In this document: in pieces, positions 34,601-41,863 of the stretch
How the letters are laid out: each line of letters starts with the position of its first letter
Numbering within the stretch: the stretch's first letter is position 1
NCBI RefSeq assembly: GCF_021502655.1
Contig: NZ_JAKFFT010000007.1
Location: forward strand, 434,001 to 498,000
Direction: 5' to 3'
DNA from: Dyadobacter sp. CY347
Lineage (GTDB): Bacteria > Bacteroidota > Bacteroidia > Cytophagales > Spirosomataceae
Length of the DNA stretch: 64,000 nt
Program-made: the position numbers and the translations under genes
Notes under the pieces: generated by a model
What the model was told of the DNA's origin: nothing
The model's input: only the letters and a program-made list of their open reading frames with translations
Databases searched by the model: none

Positions 34601-34841
34601 TAGTCGTTCCCGTGCTGGTCCCTTTCAAAACAACGTTCACGCCAGGAAGGCCTTCGTTGTTGTCTTTATCAGTAACTTTTCCTTTTAAAGTCTTGTCAAG
34701 TTTAATGTTCGCTACGGTCCCGAGCGCCACATTCGTATTGGCGACCGCCAGCATGGGGCTCGAGAGAGCCGGGATTAGGACAAGGGCATTTCGGAGATTC
34801 CTCATCCGAAACATCCATTGGTTAGTATCGGTATTTTTCAT
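31605..34841 (-). CDS. SusC/RagA family TonB-dependent transporter
   Basis: A 1078-residue outer-membrane transporter. After the signal region there is a CarboxypepD-regulatory-like domain (about 52-125: LKGKVTDKDNNEGLPGVNVV), the SusC-type TonB-box region LSEVVVIGYGTAKKSDLTGS, a plug domain with the TonB-dependent motif SNVRIRGFSSINSSNNPLYV and AIYGARGANGVIMITTRRG, then a 22-strand barrel ending with YMGGIQVSF. The final Phe is typical. With the SusD gene next to it, it forms a glycan or peptide importer, energised by TonB. Upstream are two AAACGTTT palindromes (listed separately) that suggest control by a LacI-type regulator, not found in the window. Confidence 0.96.
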   Translation of the reverse strand: MKNTDTNQWMFRMRNLRNALVLIPALSSPMLAVANTNVALGTVANIKLDKTLKGKVTDKDNNEGLPGVNVVLKGTSTGTTTDGSGNYTLSIPDAGGTLVFSFVGYVGQEVEVGNRTTIDLAMQSDSKALSEVVVIGYGTAKKSDLTGSVGSVKEEQLRERPAPSLNQALQGKISGVQVNVNSGRPGGRSNVRIRGFSSINSSNNPLYVVDGVMLPQGNQNQQSQAIDFINPNDIVSVEVLKDASSTAIYGARGANGVIMITTRRGKSGEGVITYGLDLSVPTAGPKRAKVLNAKEYMAVEDLAYRNMEKFDPAGWASGKYKTHDPLVRRGQLAAAHPDVFTKNADGTFSPNYDTDWFKESTQSRVSQNHQLGFSGGNNKTTYSLSLNYRDDQGLIKTSYLKRYSTRFSIDDQVKKWLRIGGTLSYNNQAENLVDINDAVPRQMVEDFPFMPVKYPDGTYANNRDYPGAEGAFSSVHRLYGRKYNLKTQTTLGSLYGNVTLAKGLDFRSVLGINIIDQEVNQSQTRSLTPNELGTARKETRKELFWSWENLLTYNKTFGIHSLNFLAGISWQETNISTTGVGSQNFSTDYFGFDNIGAGSVLPSSNPYVSGAQRFAFNSYFGRVNYTLLDKYLFTVTGRADGSSKFGDNHKFAFFPSAAFAWKVSDEEFLKGNTLISNLKLRTSYGLTGNSEIPPYSSLPLLRSNYAAVYSDTRISGTGINRLANKDLRWEKTAQTDAGLEISFLKGRISFEADYYYRKTTDMLLDAPVPRTSGYATIRKNIGSMENKGFEFALNTVNVETANFSWNTNFNISFNRNKVLSLATPSDIFGVGGPSITNQTSIIRIGEPVGAFWGLTRLGTWSEAERDEAAKFTSYRGNLKMLPGDVKYLDVNKDNAITDADRMIIGNGSPKGWGTLSNSLRLGNFDMTLDLQFSYGNDLMDMNLHASEDRQALANSYATVLDAWTPENQNTMIAQIRDTKAGYVTNVDTRWIFDGSFLRGRNLLLGYNFPSEIASKLKMSRLRLYVSAQNFFLLSKYPHGDPEQTPIRGGDSDNVFSQGMIWHSYPRPTTYMGGIQVSF

Positions 34842-34849
34842 TTGTTTTT

Positions 34850-34865
34850 TGTTAAACGTTTGTCA
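34850..34865. promoter_or_regulatory. LacI-type operator candidate next to susC start
   Basis: TGTTAAACGTTTGTCA is palindromic in TG..AAACGTTT..CA (mismatches only at the two inner flanking pairs). It lies nine bases upstream of the susC start codon, so a bound protein would block translation-proximal transcription. It matches the AAACGTTT core known for LacI/GalR regulators. Confidence 0.5.
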
Positions 34866-35280
34866 TAGAGCTAGGTATTGGATAACTATTATCAACTTTC
34901 ATTTTTAGCATAGCAGCCTGTTGTTCATTGTGAAAAATTGTTTAAAAGGTGAGGAAAACTTGTATTTGTAATCTTATGCTTATTATTTAATTAATTCAAT
35001 TTGTGAAAAATACATAATGATGGCTTTGACAGTTTCATATGCCTTAAACATTACAGTTAAATGATTTTTTGATTTTGAAAATTAAAATGTAATAATCTTT
35101 AATAGCAGGTGTCAGAAACGCGATTCTTTCAATTTTCGAGTCATTTTCTAAGTCAATGAAAAGATGTCGCACCATCATGCTTAGACCGGGGATTTTTAAA
35201 AGTCTTAAAAAGACGTTGCAATATTATAATAAATAACAATAAATTTCGAATGGCTGTAATAGAAAAAATAGAATTTTCTG

Positions 35281-35294
35281 TGCAAACGTTTGCA
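35281..35294. promoter_or_regulatory. Perfect LacI-type palindrome
   Basis: TGCAAACGTTTGCA is a perfect 14-bp palindrome with the AAACGTTT core of LacI/GalR-family operators. It is about 440 bases upstream of the susC start, and its partner site lies at 34850-34865, so a loop between the two is possible. Confidence 0.6.
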
Positions 35295-35356
35295 TAAATC
35301 CACTCGATTTTGATCAATTTTCACTCGGAATCAATTAGTTAACCACTTGTATACAT

Positions 35357-35409
35357 CAAAAAAAGCCTTGCTACTATTTCGATATGTAACCGATCAGTAG
35401 CAAGGCTTT
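35357..35409 (-). terminator. Rho-independent terminator of the oxidoreductase gene
   Basis: AAAGCCTTGCTACT at 35362-35375 pairs perfectly with AGTAGCAAGGCTTT at 35396-35409 over 14 bp with a 20-base loop. On the minus strand it is followed by a run of T. Confidence 0.88.
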
Positions 35410-35425
35410 CATTTAGGATTGGGCG

Positions 35426-36523
35426 TTAAACCAGGTCTACTGTGCGTCCGGTCTTCACCGACTCGTCGCAGGCAAATGCAATTTGCAGGCTCGTAACAGC
35501 ATCCTGCAAGTGGTCAGTAAGATCCAGATTTTCCTGCACCGCTTTTAGGAAATAACGTTGCTCGCGGTTACAAAGCTCCTGGTGGTCCGGCTCGTCTTCC
35601 AGGTTGATCCAGGAATCTTCCTTCACAAATTCATCCTGATCATTCAGATCCGCATGGTGCACGCGGATGGATTCTGTTTTCGTATGTGCTTCTACGGACG
35701 AGGATTTCCCGCTGCCACCTGCGTCTTTCGCAACGATGGAAACGCTGCCTTTCGGTCCGATCACATCTTTCACAAAAAACGCAGTTTCACTGATCATTGG
35801 TCCCCAGCCCGCTTCATACCAGCCCACAGAACCATCCTCAAACCAGATCTGCAATTGTCCATAATTGTAATTTCCAGCAGGAATATCTTCCGTCAACCGC
35901 GCGCCGATCGCATTCACACGCAAAGGTTTCGAGCGCGTCATCTGACACATTACATCTATATAATGTACACCACAATCCACTATGGGGCTCAGGCTTTTCA
36001 TCAAATTTCTATGAACACCCCACATATAGCCGTGGCTCTGCTGGTTCAGGTTCATGCGCATGACAAGCGGCTTGCCCAGGTTTTGCGCTTCTGTTACAAA
36101 GCGTTCCCACGACGGGTGCACGCGGAGAATGTAGCCTACAACTACTTTCTTACCAGCCGTTTTTGCAGCTTCCACAACGCGCTTCGCGCCTTCAACCGTG
36201 TCAGCAAGCGGTTTTTCGATGAAAACATGCGCGCCGGCTTCCAATGCTTTTACAGCAAAGTCCTCATGCGTGTCCGGGTAAGTAGAAATGCAGACTGCAT
36301 CCGGTTTTGTTTCCTTTAACGCAGTTTCATAATCGCTGAAAAGGGCATAACCGCCGCCCAGTTTTTCATTCAAAACCTCTTTGCTTTTGCCGGTCGAAAC
36401 GATTCCGCAAATTTCAAAACCGTCCAGCGAATGATACGCAAATGCATGGGAGGCGCCCATATTGCCACAACCTACTACGAGTACGCGAAGTGGACTTCCA
36501 TTTTCGAAAGATGACATAATCAT
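35426..36523 (-). CDS. Gfo/Idh/MocA family oxidoreductase
   Basis: A 365-residue NAD(P)-dependent sugar or inositol dehydrogenase-like protein. The N-terminal Rossmann domain begins RVLVVGCGNMGASHA with the GxGxxG motif, and the family mark EKP occurs in HVFIEKPLADTVEGAKR, where the Lys is the usual catalytic or cofactor-binding residue; the C-terminal beta-sheet domain contains DCGVHYIDVM, with a His typical for the active site, and PIVDCG. The sugar substrate is unknown. An ATG two codons downstream is an alternative start. The gene is a single unit with its own terminator; its promoter was not clearly found. Confidence 0.93.
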   Translation of the reverse strand: MIMSSFENGSPLRVLVVGCGNMGASHAFAYHSLDGFEICGIVSTGKSKEVLNEKLGGGYALFSDYETALKETKPDAVCISTYPDTHEDFAVKALEAGAHVFIEKPLADTVEGAKRVVEAAKTAGKKVVVGYILRVHPSWERFVTEAQNLGKPLVMRMNLNQQSHGYMWGVHRNLMKSLSPIVDCGVHYIDVMCQMTRSKPLRVNAIGARLTEDIPAGNYNYGQLQIWFEDGSVGWYEAGWGPMISETAFFVKDVIGPKGSVSIVAKDAGGSGKSSSVEAHTKTESIRVHHADLNDQDEFVKEDSWINLEDEPDHQELCNREQRYFLKAVQENLDLTDHLQDAVTSLQIAFACDESVKTGRTVDLV

Positions 36524-36736
36524 GTTAAAAGTTAATGTTCCGGGTTAGCAGGAATAGGTAAAAATAGCAACAAAGCCGTGCTCTGTTTTGTCTCAAAATT
36601 AGGCATTAAAATCCGTTTTTGCAGTTGGCAGAATTTGAGTGAAAAAAAATCTACGAAGAGTTACAAAATCTTTGCGAAAATCAAATTAATGCTGCAATTA
36701 TGCATAATAATTTCTACCTCTTCATTTGTTCGTTGC

Positions 36737-38773
36737 ATGACTCATTTTTTACTTCAGTGCAGACTGTCCTGCGTTGTCTTGTGGAAGGTTTATGCCTTTT
36801 CCTTTCTTACCTTTTTCTCTTTTAATGCCGTCGCCCAGGATGATTTCAAGCCCAAGTTCGGGGTTGTGGATCGTGCAGCTGTGGAGATGACGGCTTTCCC
36901 CGGTGACAGTTCTGCCGCTGCCGTTTACCTCTATGATTTTGGCGAAGTTACCTATCGCTACGATGACATCCGTGGGCTGGTAATGGTCATGGAATCCTGG
37001 ATAAGGATCAAAATCCTCAAAGAGTCAGCCCTTGACAGGGCTTCCGTTGCGATCAATACTTACGAAGGCAGCGGGCCCGAGAACCAGGAATTGATGGACG
37101 ATATTCAGGGCTTCACCTATAATATGGAAAACGGACAGGTTGTGCGAACGGCGATGGACCGAAAGTCGATCAAGCGGGAAAAAGCGACGGGCAAATATTA
37201 TACTTACAAATTCAATCTCGCCAACGCCCGGAAGGGATCCGTGATTGAATACTCTTACAGGCGCACAACACCATTGACTGTCCGCGATAAACCCAGTCCC
37301 TGGTCTTTTCAGGCATCAGTGCCGAGTAACTGGAGTGAATTCCGCATTACGATCCCGTTTTTTCTGGAATATAAAACAACCATGAGCGGTTACTTGCCCC
37401 TGTATATCAGCGAACAGGAGCCTACGGATGTGCATGTAGGCTCGTCCAAGCTGAACGGACGCGGTGTCGCGTATCGTTTTGTCGTGAAGGATGCGCCTGC
37501 TTTTGTCAACGAACCTTATATAACGACGGAGGGCGACTATCTATCAAAGGTGAATTTTGAGCTTTCTGTCATTCAAGTCCCCGGTGAAATATCGAAGCAT
37601 TTTTCCAACACTTGGGGTGATGTGGAAAAGACATTGAACGAGGCAAGCTGGTTTGGCGTAGAGTTGCGCAAATCGTCATTCCTTAAAGCCAAGCGCGACG
37701 AAATTATGCAAACCGCCAAGACGCCGGAGGAAAAAATGGAGCTGGCTTACCGGCATTTGCAAAGCCACATGAAGTGGGACGGTTCGTCTTATCTGGGTTC
37801 CAGAGAGGGGGTTAAAAAAGCGTACGAAAATAAGGCTGGCAATGCGACTGAGGTGAATCTGATTCTGACCTCACTGCTTCGCGAACTGGATCTTAATGCG
37901 GATCCGGTAATCCTGAGCACGCGCTCCAATGGCCGGTTCCTGAAAGAAATCCCGCTTCTGGAAAGCTGCAATTATGTGATCAGCCATGTTGAGGTTGCCG
38001 GAAAAGAATACTTTTTGGACGCCACACAGCCTTATGCCAAGCTCGGCTTACTTCCTGAGCATACATTGAACGGTTATGGCAGGCTCATTCCCAAAAAAGG
38101 GTCGGGGCGTTTTTTGGATATAAAACCGCTGGACTTGCAGACTAAGCTGGAAATGGTAAATGCAAACATTTTACCCGAAGACGGCAGCATTAAAGGCACT
38201 TACAGCATTTCATATGCAGGTTATGAAGCTTTGCGCTGGCGCGATAAGTATGTAAAAGAATCGGATGACATTTATCACGAAGCGCTTAAAAAGCGGTCGC
38301 CGGAGTGGAAGATCAGTAACATTGCAGTGAAGAATAAAAACGAGGATTTGAAAGCGGCGGTCAATGTCGCCTGTGATTTTGAGCTGGAAGATGAGAATGC
38401 TTCACCCGATTTGTTTTATTTCAATCCCATCCTGGCCGGTCGCTGGGAAAGCAATCCGCTGAAATCGAAAGAAAGGATCTATCCGCTTGACTTTACCAGC
38501 GGAATGTCGGAGTCATTTATTGGCAATTATAAGCTTCCGGCAGGGTATGTTTTGGAAGAAATGCCAAAGGCAGAGATCGTAAGCCTGCCTGAAAAAGCCG
38601 GGAAATTTGTTTATCAGGTGCGACAGTCAGGTGATATGATTCAGGTGAGCAGCATCATCGTGCTTTCAAAAACAAATTTTGTAGCCGACGAATATCACGA
38701 CCTGAAAGAGTTTTTCGAACGTGTGGTTCAAAAACATGGGCAACCACTGGTAATCAAGAAAAAGTCTAACTGA
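36737..38773 (+). CDS. Exported DUF3857 protein with degenerate transglutaminase fold
   Basis: From the ATG at 36737 the protein has 678 residues and a signal ending FNAVAQD. Longer frames open upstream (36578) but give no signal. Domain order is an N-terminal DUF3857 beta-sandwich (about 45-250), a transglutaminase-like domain (about 320-430) and a C-terminal beta domain. In the transglutaminase motif the catalytic Cys is Ala370 (KAGNATEVNL, compared with GYGDCKALSN in the next gene), and the catalytic His is Tyr413 in CNYVISHVEV; an Asp-containing FLDAT remains. It is therefore probably not an enzyme. It lies ten bases upstream of its paralogue and the two are surely cotranscribed. Function unknown. 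Confidence 0.85.
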   Translation: MTHFLLQCRLSCVVLWKVYAFSFLTFFSFNAVAQDDFKPKFGVVDRAAVEMTAFPGDSSAAAVYLYDFGEVTYRYDDIRGLVMVMESWIRIKILKESALDRASVAINTYEGSGPENQELMDDIQGFTYNMENGQVVRTAMDRKSIKREKATGKYYTYKFNLANARKGSVIEYSYRRTTPLTVRDKPSPWSFQASVPSNWSEFRITIPFFLEYKTTMSGYLPLYISEQEPTDVHVGSSKLNGRGVAYRFVVKDAPAFVNEPYITTEGDYLSKVNFELSVIQVPGEISKHFSNTWGDVEKTLNEASWFGVELRKSSFLKAKRDEIMQTAKTPEEKMELAYRHLQSHMKWDGSSYLGSREGVKKAYENKAGNATEVNLILTSLLRELDLNADPVILSTRSNGRFLKEIPLLESCNYVISHVEVAGKEYFLDATQPYAKLGLLPEHTLNGYGRLIPKKGSGRFLDIKPLDLQTKLEMVNANILPEDGSIKGTYSISYAGYEALRWRDKYVKESDDIYHEALKKRSPEWKISNIAVKNKNEDLKAAVNVACDFELEDENASPDLFYFNPILAGRWESNPLKSKERIYPLDFTSGMSESFIGNYKLPAGYVLEEMPKAEIVSLPEKAGKFVYQVRQSGDMIQVSSIIVLSKTNFVADEYHDLKEFFERVVQKHGQPLVIKKKSN

Positions 38774-38782
38774 CATTTCACA

Positions 38783-40711
38783 ATGCGATTTTTACTATCA
38801 TTTATATTTTTTGCCTGCACAATGCTTTGTCGGGTTCAAGCGCAAAGTGAATTTGACATCAGCAAAATAACCCAGGAACTCAATGCCGGGGCCAATGCTG
38901 TTGTGCGGTTGGATGAAGATTTTTTTGAAATTATCTCAAAAGCCGAAGCGCGGCACAAGAAGCGAACGGTTGTAACGATTCTGAATGAAAAGGGTGAAAA
39001 TGAATATGGTCAGCTCTTTGTTGGCTATGACAAATTCACCAGGATCATTGATATCAGCGGCATCCTTTATGACGCTGGCGGAAAAATCCAGAAAAAGCTT
39101 AAAAACGCAGACATTACGGATTATGGTTATGGCGGCGGCGGAGACAATATTACTGACGCAAGGGTCAAACTGGCAGATTTTGGTAAAAAGAGCTATACTT
39201 ATCCGTACACGATTGAGTTCAATTACGAGACCAAAGAAAAGAACATGATGTTTTATCCGCGCTGGATGCCGTTTGCTGATGAAAAAACGGCCGTTGAGCG
39301 CGCACAATTCACCATTAAGACGCCAGCCGATTTCAAGTTCCGCTATAAAGAATACAATGGTGTAAAACCGGTGATGAAAACCAAAGGTGAAGGCGGATCG
39401 GACCTTTACACCTGGATTGTAACAAATCACGCCGTTTCCAAAACAACCGATTTTTACCCGCTTCCCACAATCGACTATATGCCGCTGGTAATGGCTGCGC
39501 CTTCCGATTTTGAAGTGCAGGATTATCAGGGAAATTTCAACACCTGGGAAGATTTTGGTACATTTTATCACACATTGAACGCAGGGCGTGACGTGCTTCC
39601 GCCTGCTACGATTACTGAAATAAAATCCGTTATCAAGGATGCAAAAACGGATCGGGAGAAAGTTGAAAAAATATACAAATGGATGCAGACACGCTCGCGT
39701 TATGTAAGCATTCAGCTGGGAATCGGTGGCTGGCAGACGATTGATGCCATGACTGTTGCCAACAAAGGTTATGGCGATTGCAAGGCGCTGAGCAATTTTA
39801 CCGTAGCCGCATTGCGCCAGGCCGGAATTCCTGCTTATGTTGCCTTGATTAAAGCGGGCAGTGAAGCCATGATGAAACCTGACTTTCCGAGCAGCCAATT
39901 CAACCACGTAATTGCCTGTGCCGTAATTGCAAAAGATACGATGTGGCTCGAATGCACCAGCCAGACCACGACGCCCAACTTCATGGGCACATTCACAGGA
40001 AGCCGCTATGCATTGCTTGTCACGCCCGAAGGCGGGAAACTGGTGCAGACGCCTGTTTATAAATCACATCAAAACACGCGGAAAAGTCGCGCGAATGTGA
40101 ACCTGGATGAAGGCGGAAACGGACAAGTGGAAGTGCATACATTATATGCAGGCTTGCAGCAGGAGTCAAGGAACAGCGTTTTTCATAATGGGAATAAAGA
40201 AGAACAAAAGAAGTGGCTGATGAACCACATTAACCTGCCAAGCCTGGATTTGCAGCGTTTTGAACTCCTGGAAGGCCGGGAAACCGAGCCGACGATCACA
40301 GAAAAACTCTCCCTGAATGTCCGTAACTGCGCCACCAAAACAGGCTCACGACTTTTTATCAAACCAACATTATTAAGCCGCGGCTTTGAATTGCCCGCAA
40401 CTACGGAGCGCACAACGGACTTTTATTTACCCGGCTCTGTCTACGACTTTACCGATTCTGACACGGTCTCCTACGCGATTCCAGCGAATTATAAACTGGA
40501 AACAACATTGCCTTCTTTTCAGATAAACTCGGTTTTTGGGACGTATGAATCCAAAACAACTTTGGAAAACAATAAGCTTCTGTGCTCCCGGAAGGTCGTT
40601 ATGAACGGCGGGCGCTATAATGCCAAGGATTTCCCTGCCTGGATCGACTTCCTGAAAAAGGTCAGAAAAGCCGACCGCGCGCAAGTCGTATTTGTAGAAA
40701 ACAAACCTTGA
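38783..40711 (+). CDS. Exported DUF3857 protein with intact transglutaminase-like domain
   Basis: The product has 642 residues and a signal peptide MRFLLSFIFFACTMLCRVQA. Like the gene before it, it has an N-terminal DUF3857 domain (to about 240), then a transglutaminase-like domain with Cys333 in GYGDCKALSNFTVAALRQAG, His375 in FNHVIACAV and an acidic residue in WLECTSQ, which together form the cysteine-protease-like triad (with Glu in place of the usual Asp). A beta-rich C-terminal domain follows. Such proteins may cross-link or cleave peptides outside the cytoplasm, but no member is well characterised. A duplicated pair with one dead copy suggests that one acts as a scaffold for the other. 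Confidence 0.87.
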   Translation: MRFLLSFIFFACTMLCRVQAQSEFDISKITQELNAGANAVVRLDEDFFEIISKAEARHKKRTVVTILNEKGENEYGQLFVGYDKFTRIIDISGILYDAGGKIQKKLKNADITDYGYGGGGDNITDARVKLADFGKKSYTYPYTIEFNYETKEKNMMFYPRWMPFADEKTAVERAQFTIKTPADFKFRYKEYNGVKPVMKTKGEGGSDLYTWIVTNHAVSKTTDFYPLPTIDYMPLVMAAPSDFEVQDYQGNFNTWEDFGTFYHTLNAGRDVLPPATITEIKSVIKDAKTDREKVEKIYKWMQTRSRYVSIQLGIGGWQTIDAMTVANKGYGDCKALSNFTVAALRQAGIPAYVALIKAGSEAMMKPDFPSSQFNHVIACAVIAKDTMWLECTSQTTTPNFMGTFTGSRYALLVTPEGGKLVQTPVYKSHQNTRKSRANVNLDEGGNGQVEVHTLYAGLQQESRNSVFHNGNKEEQKKWLMNHINLPSLDLQRFELLEGRETEPTITEKLSLNVRNCATKTGSRLFIKPTLLSRGFELPATTERTTDFYLPGSVYDFTDSDTVSYAIPANYKLETTLPSFQINSVFGTYESKTTLENNKLLCSRKVVMNGGRYNAKDFPAWIDFLKKVRKADRAQVVFVENKP

Positions 40712-40766
40712 AGCAGGATTTTATTTTATGTTAAAATTCGTATATTATTGATTAATACCTGAAATG

Positions 40767-40794
40767 TTTGTCGGTTACCGAACAATTAACTTTG
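40767..40794 (+). promoter_or_regulatory. Promoter of the hydroxyproline operon
   Basis: TTTG at 40767-40770 and TAACTTTG at 40787-40794 fit the -33 and -7 consensus with a 16-base spacer. The start codon of the first gene is 40 bases downstream. Confidence 0.7.
40771..40781. promoter_or_regulatory. Inverted repeat inside the promoter, operator candidate
   Basis: TCGGT-T-ACCGA is a perfect inverted repeat with a one-base centre, and its flanks extend it weakly (TTTG... / ...ACAA). It lies wholly between the -33 and -7 boxes, where a repressor would block polymerase. The regulator is not encoded in the window. Confidence 0.5.
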
Positions 40795-40834
40795 ACAAAA
40801 ATTCAGAACTTTCATATCTAATCATAACCAATAT

Positions 40835-41773
40835 ATGAACAAGGAATCCTGGCAAGGTGTATTTCCGGCGTTGCTAACGCCTTTCAAATCAGACGACAGC
40901 ATTGATTTTGATCTTTTCCGTAAAAATCTTGAAGTGCAGATCGAAGCAGGCGTGACTGGCGCGATCGTTTCAGGCTCATTGGGCGAAGCAAGCACATTGA
41001 CACAAGCGGAAAAAGTGGAATTGGTAAAATATGCAAAAAGCATTGTTGCCCAGGATTTCCCGATCGTGGTCTGCATCGCCGAGCAATCGACTGCCGAAGC
41101 GGTAAGCCTTGCCAAAGAAGCCGAAGCTGCGGGTGCAGACGGACTAATGGTGTTGCCGCCGATGCGTTACAAAGCAGATGACCACGAAACGGTTGTTTAT
41201 TTCAAAACCATTGCGCAAAGCACCGCATTGCCATTAATGATCTACAACAATCCGGTGGATTATAAGATCGAAGTAACACTGGCAATGTTCGAAGAACTTG
41301 CAAAGGTTCCTAATGTGCATGCCATCAAAGAATCAACAAGAGACGTAAGCAATGTTACCCGCCTTTACAACCGTTTCGGCGACCGTTTCAAAGTTTTCTG
41401 CGGTGTGGATACATTGATCATGGAAGAAGTGATGCTGGGTTGCGACGGCGTTGTTGGCGGTTTGGTAGATGCTTTCCCGAAAGAAACCGTTGCGATTTTC
41501 AACCTCGTAAAAGCCGGATTATACAAAGAAGCCTTGGCCGTTTACCGTTGGTATCTTCCTTTGCTCGAACTGGACATTCATCCGAAACTGGTTCAAAACA
41601 TCAAACTTGCAGCTACAAAAGCAGGCATAGGCTCGGAATATGTTCGTGCACCGAGATTGGTTCTGGAAGGCGCAGAGCGCGAAAATGTGCTGGCGATCAT
41701 TGATCAAGCGATTTCGACGCAGCCTGCATTGCCGGATTATTTGAATTTGTCTTCGGAAGTTTCTGTTGCATAA
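40835..41773 (+). CDS. DapA-family deaminase/dehydratase, likely pyrroline-4-hydroxy-2-carboxylate deaminase
   Basis: A class I aldolase-fold protein of 312 residues. The Schiff-base lysine is Lys165 in HAIKESTRD and the conserved tyrosine is Tyr137 in MIYNNPVDY; the loop VSGSLGEASTLT corresponds to the GTTGE loop of dihydrodipicolinate synthase but with changed residues, which indicates another substrate. Placed next to hydroxyproline epimerase, an aldehyde dehydrogenase and a D-amino-acid oxidoreductase, it is best read as the deaminase that turns 1-pyrroline-4-hydroxy-2-carboxylate into alpha-ketoglutaric semialdehyde. True lysine synthesis is unlikely in this setting. It is the first gene of the four-gene operon. 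Confidence 0.85.
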   Translation: MNKESWQGVFPALLTPFKSDDSIDFDLFRKNLEVQIEAGVTGAIVSGSLGEASTLTQAEKVELVKYAKSIVAQDFPIVVCIAEQSTAEAVSLAKEAEAAGADGLMVLPPMRYKADDHETVVYFKTIAQSTALPLMIYNNPVDYKIEVTLAMFEELAKVPNVHAIKESTRDVSNVTRLYNRFGDRFKVFCGVDTLIMEEVMLGCDGVVGGLVDAFPKETVAIFNLVKAGLYKEALAVYRWYLPLLELDIHPKLVQNIKLAATKAGIGSEYVRAPRLVLEGAERENVLAIIDQAISTQPALPDYLNLSSEVSVA

Positions 41774-41863
41774 CATTGTCGCATGGCGTAATCCGGCTTT
41801 ATTTGAAGCTGGATTCGCAACATATCGCGACTTTTTATAAACAGAAATTATCCTGACCAACCC

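Larger units (their letters stand above)
34842..35425. other. 584-base gene-free region upstream of susC
   Basis: This is AT-rich and has no credible reading frame. It contains the two LacI-type palindromes and, at its far end, the terminator of the Gfo/Idh/MocA gene. No clear TAnnTTTG box was found on the minus strand for susC, so its promoter remains unidentified. Nothing else is seen. Confidence 0.7.

Noticed and set aside
35558..36319. Long plus-strand open frame (253 codons) opposite the oxidoreductase gene
   Set aside because: It lies wholly antisense to a clear Gfo/Idh/MocA gene and has no family features; it is a shadow of the coding strand.
38936..39907. Minus-strand open frame of 323 codons
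   Set aside because: It is antisense to the intact DUF3857/transglutaminase gene, lacks a promoter, and its composition follows the codon bias of the real strand.
40835..41773. DapA-like gene as dihydrodipicolinate synthase for lysine
   Set aside because: The substrate loop differs from DapA and the operon partners are those of hydroxyproline catabolism.
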